From Hyphomicrobiales bacterium (GTDB taxonomy: Bacteria > Pseudomonadota > Alphaproteobacteria > Rhizobiales > NORP267): DNA of 64,000 nt. A model generated the notes under the pieces. It was not told where the DNA came from, did not search any database, and worked only from the letters and a program-made list of their open reading frames with translations. The number at the start of each line of letters is the position of its first letter. Positions within the stretch are counted from its first letter, which is position 1. The translations under genes and the position numbers were made by a program. Of this stretch, positions 27,143 to 35,156 are shown one piece after another. Location: assembly GCA_021775875.1 (NCBI GenBank), contig JAJFHA010000008.1, positions 42,999 to 106,998 of the forward strand, written 5' to 3'.

Positions 27143-27353
27143 GATAATCTCTCAGAAAATTCTCTGTATTGCCGATCCGGTACTCCACTAGATCAGGATT
27201 CGGGCGGCCTTTCCACGTTGGAGCGGCAATTGGCACGGGAATTGTTTGTTTTGATGCCAATAGTCGGAATCGCGCCTGTTTTCCGTGATTTTGGTTCAAA
27301 ATAAAACATGGTTAGCCAAAACTGAACAGTTTTGGGAAAGGGCGGAGTAGGTT

Positions 27354-27671
27354 ATGTCTGAGTATCTCGCATTTGGATTTTCTGTGGCAACCGGGTTTGT
27401 TGCTGCTGGGATCGGTTCCAGCACATTCAGTTTACTCACCAATCAACGGGTTAGTTTTCAAATTCCGGACTTGACGGTGTTCGCTAAATTCTTGATTGCC
27501 TGCCTGATTGTGGTTGTCGGGCCAGTCATTTTAATGCGGAACGGAATTCGCGGTTGGCTGATAGAGCATCGCCATCCCGGCTGGTTGGCGGGCACCATTG
27601 CCATTGCAACCATGTGGAGTTTCATCTCCGGATTGTTCGTGCTGCACATGGCGCTTGCTCTTCAGGCCTAA
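27354..27671 (+). CDS. Small three-helix membrane protein, unknown function
   Basis: A 105-residue hydrophobic protein with three likely membrane segments (residues about 5-28, 42-60, 77-102) and a short basic loop with GWLIEHRHPGW between the second and third. I cannot assign a family with confidence. A purine-rich GGCGGAGTAGG precedes the ATG, and the gamma carbonic anhydrase starts 20 bases after the stop, suggesting an operon. Confidence 0.7.
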   Translation: MSEYLAFGFSVATGFVAAGIGSSTFSLLTNQRVSFQIPDLTVFAKFLIACLIVVVGPVILMRNGIRGWLIEHRHPGWLAGTIAIATMWSFISGLFVLHMALALQA

Positions 27672-27691
27672 AAACGTGAAACGGATTACAC

Positions 27692-28225
27692 ATGCCTCTC
27701 TACAGCCTTGAAAATGTTTCGCCCCAGCTTCCCGACGGGCCTTATTATGTGGCTCCAACGGCTGTAATTATTGGTGATGTAAGGCTGGATGCGGAATCAA
27801 GCGTCTGGTTTGGGACCGTGGTGCGGGGCGATAACGACCTGATCCATATTGGTGCGCGGTCAAATGTGCAGGATAATTGCGTGCTGCATACGGATTTGGG
27901 CTATCCGCTGACAATCGCACCCGATTGCACCATCGGTCATATGGTGACATTGCATGGCTGCAATATCTGCGAAAATACGCTCATTGGGATGGGTGCGACG
28001 ATCCTGAATGGTGCAAAGATTGGCAAGAATTGTATTATCGGCGCCAACGCGCTTGTTCCCGAAGGCAAGGAAATTCCTGATAATTCCCTGGCTGTCGGGT
28101 CTCCTGCCCGGGTCATTCGAACGCTTGATGAAGCGCAGATCGCCATGTTGCGGGGTGCAGCGGAAATTTACATAAAAAACTCACAGCGTTTCCGTGACGG
28201 ATTGCAGGAAATTCCCGCAAAATAG
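27692..28225 (+). CDS. Gamma-carbonic anhydrase family protein
   Basis: A 177-residue left-handed beta-helix protein of the gamma-carbonic anhydrase/PaaY/CaiE family. It shows VWFGTVVRGDNDLIHIGARSNVQDN, the metal-ligand region DLGYPLTIAPDCTIGHMVTLHGC with its two His, and IGMGATILNGAKIG. Whether it is an active carbonic anhydrase or a thioesterase-like relative is not decidable here. A strong two-way terminator follows immediately. Confidence 0.9.
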   Translation: MPLYSLENVSPQLPDGPYYVAPTAVIIGDVRLDAESSVWFGTVVRGDNDLIHIGARSNVQDNCVLHTDLGYPLTIAPDCTIGHMVTLHGCNICENTLIGMGATILNGAKIGKNCIIGANALVPEGKEIPDNSLAVGSPARVIRTLDEAQIAMLRGAAEIYIKNSQRFRDGLQEIPAK

Positions 28226-28227
28226 AC

Positions 28228-28260
28228 AAAGGCCGGCCCCTGGGATGGGGACCGGCCTTT
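28228..28260. terminator. Bidirectional intrinsic terminator
   Basis: AAAGGCCGG-CCC pairs with GGG-CCGGCCTTT (one C/A mismatch) around a loop of about seven bases, with T-runs or A-runs on both sides. It sits between the convergent carbonic anhydrase and transglutaminase-like genes and should serve both. Confidence 0.85.
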
Positions 28261-28318
28261 TACACAAGTCCGGCAATTGACGTGTGGGACGGGGGACGCC
28301 GGACTGCGAATTCTTTTC

Positions 28319-28993
28319 CTAGCGCGAAGATACCGGGGATGAGCGGTTGGAAGACTGCAACAGCTGGCTGAAAATATTGGTATTCGGGGATAGTGATACC
28401 CATTCTGCCGGGTTCTGCTGGGACTGGCGCTTGCGGAACGTGTAAGGCGCATCCTGCCAGCGACGGACCATCGGATAGCGGTTGTCGAGCAGGAAATCTC
28501 CAGCGTCCGTCGTCACCGTCAGGATAGCGTGGCCGTCACCATTTTCATCACGGACAACTGTGATCAGCAGGGATTCTTCAGGCCAGCCCAGAGCCACGAG
28601 GTGGCGCTGTTTTTCAAGAACATAATCTTCGCAATCACCAGCACCTTGTGGGTAGGTCCAGTGTTCTATGGTCTGGTAAAGGTCCATATCAGTGACCGCA
28701 ATAACAGACTGGTTGATGCTATCATTCACTTCAACCAACTGGCTCCAGCGCTCGATGGTCAGCTGCGGGATGCGTGGGTTGGAAATATTTGTTGCCTGGC
28801 ACTGGCCGGGATAAGCGCGACAAAAAAGAACGTGGCCGATCGGGGCTCTGGTTTCATCATAGACCTGCATGCTGGTGGCCTGGGTGTTTTGCCCGGCATT
28901 GCGTGCAGCACTGGCTGGTGAAATTGAACTGGCTGCAACTGTTGCAATTGTCAGCCCGATGATTGCGGCCATTTTGCCAAATTTGGTTTTCAT
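28319..28993 (-). CDS. Transglutaminase-like cysteine peptidase (BTLCP family)
   Basis: A secreted 224-residue cysteine peptidase of the bacterial transglutaminase-like family, related to LapG. A signal peptide ends near SPASA. Catalytic Cys is in AGDCEDYVLEKQ, His in GDGHAILTV, and Asp in LLDNRYP. LapG-type enzymes cleave surface adhesins under c-di-GMP control; whether this one does is unknown and no adhesin is in the window. I use the ATG at 28993, preceded by AGGGGCGA, rather than the in-frame start at 29035. Confidence 0.88.
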   Translation of the reverse strand: MKTKFGKMAAIIGLTIATVAASSISPASAARNAGQNTQATSMQVYDETRAPIGHVLFCRAYPGQCQATNISNPRIPQLTIERWSQLVEVNDSINQSVIAVTDMDLYQTIEHWTYPQGAGDCEDYVLEKQRHLVALGWPEESLLITVVRDENGDGHAILTVTTDAGDFLLDNRYPMVRRWQDAPYTFRKRQSQQNPAEWVSLSPNTNIFSQLLQSSNRSSPVSSR

Positions 28994-29166
28994 TTTGTCG
29001 CCCCTTTTTTTGTTCTTGAGGAGACAGTGCCACAAATTTTTTTCGTTTCGTCTAAGATTAGCAGTGACATTTTATTACAATTGCGAGGGTGGGTTTAAGA
29101 GTTTGCTTACCTAAGCTTGCAGCCTTTATTCGGCCCTTCAAGGACGCGGCGGTCTTATGCTTTGCA

Positions 29167-29940
29167 TCAACATTCAGATAGCAATCGGCCATAGCCTTCG
29201 ATTTTGTCACGAATGTTGGCGAGCCTGAACGTATCCCAGATCATGGCCTGGTTGGAGCAGATTGCTGGCTTTCCAGCAGCGGCTTCGATCTCACCGATCA
29301 CATCCAGAGTACGTAACGCACCGCAAGAAATGAAAATCGCATCGGCGTCCGGGCGATCAAGCGACAAGGCGAATTCGCGGATATAGTCCGGTGCGACCCG
29401 TACCATGTCGCTGTCTTTTTCAAGTTGCAGCCCAGTGATGGACAGGACTTCAAACCCGGCCTGTTCAAAATATATGGCTTCGCGCTCGTTGATTTCATCC
29501 AGATACGGGGTGGCAATGACAATCCGTTTGGCTTTGATCGCATGCAAGGCGCGGATGACGCCGGTCACAAGGGAAGTTGCTTTGGCGGCGGGTGCGCCTT
29601 TGTTCAATTCGGCAAAAACCCGGTCTTCTCCAATTACCAGGCTACCGGACGTGCAAGCGTAACATACAACGTCCAGACTGCCATCCGGCAACAGCGTGGC
29701 GGCGCAGGGCGCGAGAAGGTCGGCTTGAGCTGCAAGGGTTGAGGCCGTGATGGAATCCGGAATGGCAGCACGGGCAAAATGGATACCGACACCATCCGGC
29801 CTGAGTTTCATGACGTCATCCTGAATGGTTTGTTCTGTTGCCAGCAGCACATATCCGATTTTGGCCCGGTGATGACGCCCGTGATCGAAGCGAACGTCTA
29901 GCGCGTTTGATATCAAAGCGTTCCTAGACGGATTTGTCAT
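29167..29940 (-). CDS. Asp/Glu racemase / maleate cis-trans isomerase family protein (EutA-like)
   Basis: A 257-residue member of the Asp/Glu racemase superfamily, closest in layout to maleate isomerase, arylmalonate decarboxylase and ectoine-utilisation protein EutA. The two active-site cysteines lie in CYACTSGS near residue 94 and FISCGALRTL near 208. ATPYLDEIN matches the family's ATPY segment. It is divergent from the M24/nitrilase pair across an 85-base gap, suggesting shared control. Exact reaction unknown. Confidence 0.83.
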   Translation of the reverse strand: MTNPSRNALISNALDVRFDHGRHHRAKIGYVLLATEQTIQDDVMKLRPDGVGIHFARAAIPDSITASTLAAQADLLAPCAATLLPDGSLDVVCYACTSGSLVIGEDRVFAELNKGAPAAKATSLVTGVIRALHAIKAKRIVIATPYLDEINEREAIYFEQAGFEVLSITGLQLEKDSDMVRVAPDYIREFALSLDRPDADAIFISCGALRTLDVIGEIEAAAGKPAICSNQAMIWDTFRLANIRDKIEGYGRLLSEC

Positions 29941-30025
29941 TGGTTTGTCCTGTGCAATTTTCTTGCGCTGAAATTTGAATTCAGCAATATGGTTTTGTCA
30001 AATTCAGATTTTCAGGAGCCTGATT

Positions 30026-31183
30026 ATGTTGGAAGAAGCGCGCGCCCGCACCAAAAAATTCCAATCCAACCTCAGAGATGCAGGCATCGATATCGCGGTG
30101 ATTACAGACGAAAGCTCGATTGCTTATCTGGCAGGTTTTTGGGGATATCTGTCGGTGGAATTTGGCCGCCCGACATTCCTTATTGTACGCCCGGATGATG
30201 AGCCCGTTATTATTACGCCGCTCATGGAAAGTGAGATGGTTTCGGCAATGACCTGGGTCGAGAAAATTATGACCTGGGAAGATGCCGGAGCGCATCGATG
30301 GGAAAATGTACTCAAGTCCGCGCTTGGTGATCGGCCGGGCCGGGTTGCAGTGGAGGTGGGGGCTTTGCCGGCAATTGTGCGAAACTGGTTCGATGATCAA
30401 TTGCCAGGGACCAAGCTTGAAGACATCACATCTGAGCTTGGCGCCATGCGGATGATTAAGTCGCCGCGCGAAATTGAAGTCATGCGTCAGGCGGGCCAGA
30501 TTGGTGGTGCCATGATGGCAGCTGCAGAAAATGCTCTTGCTGAAGGCCAACCGGAATATGAGGCGGCGTTGGCGGTTATCAATGCCGGAACCCGAAAAGC
30601 GGCGGGCTTTCTGACCGCCAAGGGCTGGGACGCTTTTATTTCTCCCATGATCCATAATCTTCAAATCATGCAGTCCGGGCGCGATACCTCGATGGTTCAT
30701 CGCCGGGCCAGCGTGAAGCGTCTGGAGAAAGGCGATCCGGTTTATTTCTGCTTTTGCAACATGACTCAATTTAAATTGTACAAATTGGGTTTTGACCGGA
30801 TGTTCTTCATCAAACAAGTGTCTGACGAAGCGGCGCAGGTGCAACAAGCCGCCATTGCCGCGCAGCAGGCGGCGATAGCGGCGATCCGACCCGGGGTGAC
30901 GGCGGAATCGATTGCGGAAGCTGCTGATGAGATTTATCGCGCCGGCGGGTTTGAAACCGGGTATCGCACCGGGCGCTCCATCGGTATGGCCTATCTTGAA
31001 TCGCCTGAATTGAAACCTGGGGACAAAACCATCCTCCAGCCCGGTATGACATTTGCTGTCGATGGCGGCATTTCCGTTGACGGGAAACTTGGCGGTCGGA
31101 TTGGTGATTCAATCGTTGTGACTGAAACAGGCTGCGAATATCTGACGGACTATCCGCGCGAACTTCTGGTGGTGGATCATTAG
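30026..31183 (+). CDS. M24 (creatinase/ectoine-hydrolase-like) family protein lacking canonical metal ligands
   Basis: A 385-residue pita-bread-fold protein with N-terminal creatinase domain and C-terminal M24 domain. In metallopeptidases of this family five residues (Asp, Asp, His, Glu, Glu) bind two metals. Here the first Asp position reads Cys (VYFCFCN near residue 238), the GHGIG His is replaced (GRSIGMAY near 315), and both Glu positions differ (FAVDGG; RIGDSIVVTE). A similar pattern is known for creatinase and ectoine hydrolase DoeA/EutD, which are metal-independent or atypical. AGGAG precedes the ATG. A nitrilase-family gene starts 3 bases after the stop. Confidence 0.85.
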   Translation: MLEEARARTKKFQSNLRDAGIDIAVITDESSIAYLAGFWGYLSVEFGRPTFLIVRPDDEPVIITPLMESEMVSAMTWVEKIMTWEDAGAHRWENVLKSALGDRPGRVAVEVGALPAIVRNWFDDQLPGTKLEDITSELGAMRMIKSPREIEVMRQAGQIGGAMMAAAENALAEGQPEYEAALAVINAGTRKAAGFLTAKGWDAFISPMIHNLQIMQSGRDTSMVHRRASVKRLEKGDPVYFCFCNMTQFKLYKLGFDRMFFIKQVSDEAAQVQQAAIAAQQAAIAAIRPGVTAESIAEAADEIYRAGGFETGYRTGRSIGMAYLESPELKPGDKTILQPGMTFAVDGGISVDGKLGGRIGDSIVVTETGCEYLTDYPRELLVVDH

Positions 31184-31186
31184 CCG

Positions 31187-31966
31187 ATGCGTGCGGGAAT
31201 TTTTCAATGCGCGGGCGGCGGGTTGACGCCGGACCAACGGCTTGAGCGTTTGAAGGTGCACCTTCAGCAGAACAATTTGAATATAATTGTATGCCCGGAA
31301 CTGTTTATGTCGGGCTACAATGTTGGCGAACGTGTCACCGCTTTGGCTGAATCTGTTGACGGTGAATTTGCGGGTGCGGTTTCCAATCTTGCTGAGGCAA
31401 ACGAGACAGCGATTGTCTATGGATACCCGGAACGGGATGGAGACAATATTTTCAACTCGGCCTTGTGTATCGGGGCGGATGGCAAGGTTCTGGCCAATTA
31501 TCGCAAAATGCTGCCACCGCCAGGGTTCGAATCTACATATTTTTCCGCCGGTGATGGCCCGTCATTGTTTGAGATTGACGGCATTAGATGCGCCATTCTG
31601 ATTTGCTACGATGCTGAATTTCCGGAATCTGTTCGTGCAGTTGCCGCAGCCGGGGCGCAGGTTGTGATTGTCCCAACAGCGCTTGTGGATAATTGGCGCT
31701 CGGTCGCGTTTCAATTGATGCCCACCAGAGCTTTTGAAAATGGCGTTTGGCTGCTTTATGCCAACCATGCGGGCGAAGAGGGCGATGCAAAATACCTTGG
31801 CGCCAGTTGCATCGTCGCACCGGATGGAGCGGACAGGGCGCGGGCCGGGGACAGCGAAGCTTTGATTGCGGCAGAGATTGATATTGTAGCCAACGCCAAG
31901 GCACAGGCCAGATTACCGTATTTGGCTGACCTGCACGCGCTCAAGAGAAAGCTGAGTGTTTCCTGA
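31187..31966 (+). CDS. Nitrilase-family carbon-nitrogen hydrolase
   Basis: A 259-residue C-N hydrolase of the nitrilase superfamily. The Glu-Lys-Cys triad is visible: Glu38 in CPELFMSGY, Lys in NYRKMLPPPGFE near residue 107, and Cys in ILICYDAEFPE near residue 145. Members hydrolyse amides, carbamoyl groups or nitriles. It follows the M24 homologue by three bases and is surely co-transcribed, so it probably acts on the same substrate pathway. It could act as an amidase on an acylated ring-opening product, but this is inference. Confidence 0.9.
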   Translation: MRAGIFQCAGGGLTPDQRLERLKVHLQQNNLNIIVCPELFMSGYNVGERVTALAESVDGEFAGAVSNLAEANETAIVYGYPERDGDNIFNSALCIGADGKVLANYRKMLPPPGFESTYFSAGDGPSLFEIDGIRCAILICYDAEFPESVRAVAAAGAQVVIVPTALVDNWRSVAFQLMPTRAFENGVWLLYANHAGEEGDAKYLGASCIVAPDGADRARAGDSEALIAAEIDIVANAKAQARLPYLADLHALKRKLSVS

Positions 31967-32194
31967 TTGCTGACCTGTTCGAGTCCTGTCCATTATGCGG
32001 TTTTATTTTGATATCTTCGATACTTGGTCTGGTTGATGAGGAATCGGGTAATGGGGGGGGTGCCAGCCAAGTCAGAAATTAGTTTTAGCACTTTTGGCGG
32101 GGTTCTTCGCTGCCCGGATTGTGCCGTTGCCGGAAATGGATATTCCAACCCGGAACAAGGTGATTGAAGATATTTTGATGGCGTCGTCGTGAAA

Positions 32195-32857
32195 TCAGCC
32201 GTTGGCGGCGTTGACGGTCTCGAATTCAGCGGCAATATCTTCAACAGCGGCGTCGGGTTCGAGTTCAAAATGTTCTTGTAATGATTTAATATTCTGAACA
32301 TCTGAAAATTCCAGAGCGATGCCGTTTTCCAGATGGCGCACAACGCGGGCGCGCATTTTGCCCAATGTCACGCCGCTATTCAGCGCAGGCCGCACATCAA
32401 TATCGATCGCTGCCCCGCCAATCGACATATCGATTATCCGACACTCATATTTTCTGTTATCGGGCAGGACAATGTTGGTTTCGGTGTTTTTGGGATTGAC
32501 CCGCTCGTGCACCCGGTCTTCCGGCAAGCCGAGCGTATTTCGGTTGGCAAGCCAGGTTAGTTGGGAAGCGAGTTTGTCGCGCTTGCGCTCAGTCGCCCTG
32601 AAATTTACAGCAAAACCTCCGTCAAATTGACGTGAGACTTCACCTTCGAGGCGGCCGATATGGTCGATATAGGTGACGATGCGTTCTCCGCTCGCACCCT
32701 CAACAGGGGTTACAAGCGCAACACCGCCGGGAGACATGTTCAATACCTGACAAGGATATTCAAGCTTGTTTGTCAGCATGAACCGGCCAAGCAGATTGAC
32801 TTTTACCCGCTGAAAACGACGTCTTTCCCCGGATCCGGACAATGTAGTTAGGGACAT
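32195..32857 (-). CDS. Tandem PilZ-domain protein
   Basis: A 220-residue protein with two PilZ-like domains. The first carries the c-di-GMP motifs RRFQR near residue 14 and NMSPGG near residue 42. The second has DMSIGGAAI near residue 142 but no clear RxxxR, so it may not bind. PilZ proteins are c-di-GMP effectors acting on motility, exopolysaccharide or adhesion. It lies next to a PAS_5-type gene on the same strand. The 228 bases downstream to the nitrilase gene hold nothing recognised. Confidence 0.87.
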   Translation of the reverse strand: MSLTTLSGSGERRRFQRVKVNLLGRFMLTNKLEYPCQVLNMSPGGVALVTPVEGASGERIVTYIDHIGRLEGEVSRQFDGGFAVNFRATERKRDKLASQLTWLANRNTLGLPEDRVHERVNPKNTETNIVLPDNRKYECRIIDMSIGGAAIDIDVRPALNSGVTLGKMRARVVRHLENGIALEFSDVQNIKSLQEHFELEPDAAVEDIAAEFETVNAANG

Positions 32858-32962
32858 TCCTTTGAGCCCTGAGTTTCACGCGGCTAACTATTTGATAGGC
32901 GTGGTGATTCCATATTTATGAAATCTTACTCCAGACAGGGTAAACGAAAGGTTAGAATTGGA

Positions 32963-33577
32963 TCAGACGCCGCCGCGACCGCCTTCAAAAACTGATAGGT
33001 GGCGAATTTGTCGGCTTGGCCGATTTTCTCCAAGGGCCGGATGTGGCTTCTGGTTTTGCGCGAAGCTATAGGCCGGATTATTGTGCTCATGGACGGGGAT
33101 CATGCGCAATCCGGTAATGTCCAGTGTCGAAAGCGGAAATGTGCCCAGCCAATAGGGGGTATCTTGCGTTACCAGAGTTCCCAGGACCCGGCACACCATG
33201 TTTTCCTGGATCAACGGCAACATAATAATTTCACCAGAGGTTTCATGATAGCGGGCGGTTCTGCCTTCCCAGCGTAACGAAATGGCCATTGCTTCCTGGC
33301 GCAAGATATGGAGCGAAGAGGCAAGCGTTTCTTTGTCCCGATCAGACCATAGGCTGAGCAGGTCGGCATTTTTGAGGTCCCGCCCAAATAGTGCACAGGT
33401 GCGGGTGCCGGCGAGGCGGAAACTTGTTCCTTCCAGTTCATCTGTTTCAAGAATGAAAGTATCCGGCAGCAGATTTCTGATATCGGCGGGTTCTATTTCA
33501 CTGCGTTCCGGCGCTGGACGGTTTCCCTTCAGCTGCTTCCAGTAAGAATAAAGCTGCAATGTTGTCGGATTTTCCAT
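32963..33577 (-). CDS. PAS domain (PAS_5 type) protein
   Basis: A 204-residue protein of the alphaproteobacterial PAS_5 family. It opens with LYSYWKQLKGNRPAPERSEI, runs into ILPDTFILE-like and FRLAGTRTCALFGRDL segments, and closes the domain around GTLVTQDTPYW. There is no output domain, so it is a lone sensor-like module. It sits 105 bases upstream of the PilZ gene; such pairs recur in the class, suggesting shared signalling, but ligand and partner are unknown. Confidence 0.85.
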   Translation of the reverse strand: MENPTTLQLYSYWKQLKGNRPAPERSEIEPADIRNLLPDTFILETDELEGTSFRLAGTRTCALFGRDLKNADLLSLWSDRDKETLASSLHILRQEAMAISLRWEGRTARYHETSGEIIMLPLIQENMVCRVLGTLVTQDTPYWLGTFPLSTLDITGLRMIPVHEHNNPAYSFAQNQKPHPALGENRPSRQIRHLSVFEGGRGGV

Positions 33578-33603
33578 GTTTTCTTACCATTCCCTGTTGT
33601 CGC

Positions 33604-33717
33604 TGTCCTTTTCGGGACAAACTGTCCGGCAATGAGACACTTCGTGCCTCTTTCGAATGCTTCGGAAGGGTAGGGAGCATTTGCCGTGCCAACCGACCGC
33701 ATGATGCGGTTTTTGTT
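33604..33717 (+). ncRNA. Candidate structured RNA with terminal hairpin and T-run
   Basis: The 196-base gap between the PAS and rhomboid genes holds a row of inverted repeats: TGTCC/GGACA near 33604-33619, GAGACAC/GTGCCTC near 33634-33650, CTTTCGAA/TTCGGAAG near 33650-33668, and ACCGC/GCGGT at 33696-33710 followed by TTTTGTTG. The last resembles an intrinsic terminator on the plus strand although no plus-strand gene lies upstream. It could be a small RNA or instead the structured 5' leader of the PAS gene. No known family was recognised. Confidence 0.25.
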
Positions 33718-33773
33718 GTGGGCAACCATTCGCTCGGTTATGAAACGGGTTTCGTGGAAGGAATTACATTTTC

Positions 33774-34559
33774 ATGTCGCGTCGCCAGCCACCAGCTTTC
33801 AATATTCCCAGTGTCGTTCTAGCGCTTTCTGCCATGCTAGTCGGGGTGCATCTGATCCGGACCTATTTGCTGGACAGGGAACAGGATATCGATGCGATCC
33901 TGTTATTTTCGTTCATTCCGGCGCGGTATGCGTCCGATCTTTCCGTTTTCAACCTGCCAGTTGATTTTGAATTTCCGGGCGGTTTATTGGCCGATATCTG
34001 GACATTCGTGACCTATGGCGCGTTGCATGCGGACTGGACCCATCTTTTTGTCAATCTTGCATGGATGGTGGCGTTCGGGTCAGCAGTCGCGATGCGTTTT
34101 GGCGCAGCACGGTTTCTGGCATTGAGTTTGATCGCGACTATTGGCGGGGCTTTATTGCATCTGGTCACTCATTGGGGTGGCCTGGTACCTACGATTGGCG
34201 CGTCCGCCGCTGTATCCGGCCATATGGGAGCCGCGATCCGGTTTGCGCTAACAGGACCGGCCCCATCGTTTGGCCCTGGGCAGCAAAAAATGCACACACC
34301 AGCAGCGCCTTTGTTTGATGCTCTTCGGGATCGCCGGGTTTTTATTTTCCTGGCCCTTTGGCTTGGTATAAATTTTCTGTTTGGATCAGGCATTGTGCCA
34401 ATCGGCCTCAGCGAAGGTGAGGTAGCTTGGGAGGCCCATATTGGCGGATTTCTGGTTGGCTTGCTGGGTTTCAGCCTATTTGATCCACCGCGTCAGTCGT
34501 CACAATTTTTGCCCGGGGAATGGCCGCCCCGTGAATCGCCAGACGAGCCGCTACAATAA
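33774..34559 (+). CDS. Rhomboid family intramembrane serine protease
   Basis: A 261-residue polytopic membrane protein. The catalytic Ser lies in the GASAAVSG motif near residue 143, and the His in WEAHIGGFLVG near residue 221, the standard Ser-His dyad. An HADWTHLFVNLAW segment matches the conserved HxxxHxxxN-type region of transmembrane helix 2. Substrates unknown. Its last nine bases overlap the end of the GDYXXLXY gene on the opposite strand. Confidence 0.9.
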   Translation: MSRRQPPAFNIPSVVLALSAMLVGVHLIRTYLLDREQDIDAILLFSFIPARYASDLSVFNLPVDFEFPGGLLADIWTFVTYGALHADWTHLFVNLAWMVAFGSAVAMRFGAARFLALSLIATIGGALLHLVTHWGGLVPTIGASAAVSGHMGAAIRFALTGPAPSFGPGQQKMHTPAAPLFDALRDRRVFIFLALWLGINFLFGSGIVPIGLSEGEVAWEAHIGGFLVGLLGFSLFDPPRQSSQFLPGEWPPRESPDEPLQ

Positions 34560-35156
34560 AGGCTCTTCGTAGCGCAATGTGCCGTCGACGATAATTCCTT
34601 TGATCGCGGCTGTGCCGCTGGGTTCTATTGCCGCAAGAATTTCAACGTCATTGCCTCGCTGTGCGGTTTCGATCTTCTGAGCGGCATCTTGCTGGGCAAA
34701 ATATTGTTCGATGCCGTAGCGAATGGTGAGCCGCTGGCAGCGCGAACTGCAAACCACTTCGCCATCTGATGAAGTGATGCGTCGCGGTGAGGTGAGATGA
34801 CGCACCCTGCCTGCAATGACGGTTTCGCCGGAGCCGCTTGTGGGTTGCGTGTGAGAGATTGCGATCGGATGCCAATTATCATCTTCGCCTTCGGCGAGCG
34901 TTACATAGGCGATATCGTGTTTTTCAAATTGTTCTTCGCTGTCCAATTCAGATGGAGAAATCTGGCTGATCTCATAATTCAGAGTAACGTAATAGCCACG
35001 GAAAATATCGCGCGGGTCAACGGGTTCCACTGCCAGTCGGACGGTTTGCCCATTTTCCAATATTTGCGCCCGGTCCCAAATCATCCAGCCGAGAATACCT
35101 GCCTGTAATACGAACAGAACCATGAGGCGTAAAATAAGGGGAAAGCGTTTTATCAC
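34551..35156 (-). CDS. GDYXXLXY domain membrane protein
   Basis: A 201-residue protein of the GDYXXLXY family: one N-terminal membrane segment (LMVLFVLQAGILGWMIW) then VDPRDIFRGYYVTLNYEI, where Tyr replaces the Asp of the usual GDY triplet. Members are typically encoded with DUF2157 membrane proteins and have no known function. The start is set at the GTG at 35156, which overlaps the DUF2157 stop as GTGA, marking translational coupling; the ORF extends further only inside the DUF2157 coding region. Confidence 0.85.
   Translation of the reverse strand: MIKRFPLILRLMVLFVLQAGILGWMIWDRAQILENGQTVRLAVEPVDPRDIFRGYYVTLNYEISQISPSELDSEEQFEKHDIAYVTLAEGEDDNWHPIAISHTQPTSGSGETVIAGRVRHLTSPRRITSSDGEVVCSSRCQRLTIRYGIEQYFAQQDAAQKIETAQRGNDVEILAAIEPSGTAAIKGIIVDGTLRYEEPLL

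Noticed and set aside
29981..30847. A 288-codon minus-strand frame opposite the M24 gene.
   Set aside because: It is antisense to conserved creatinase-like sequence and shows no family features.
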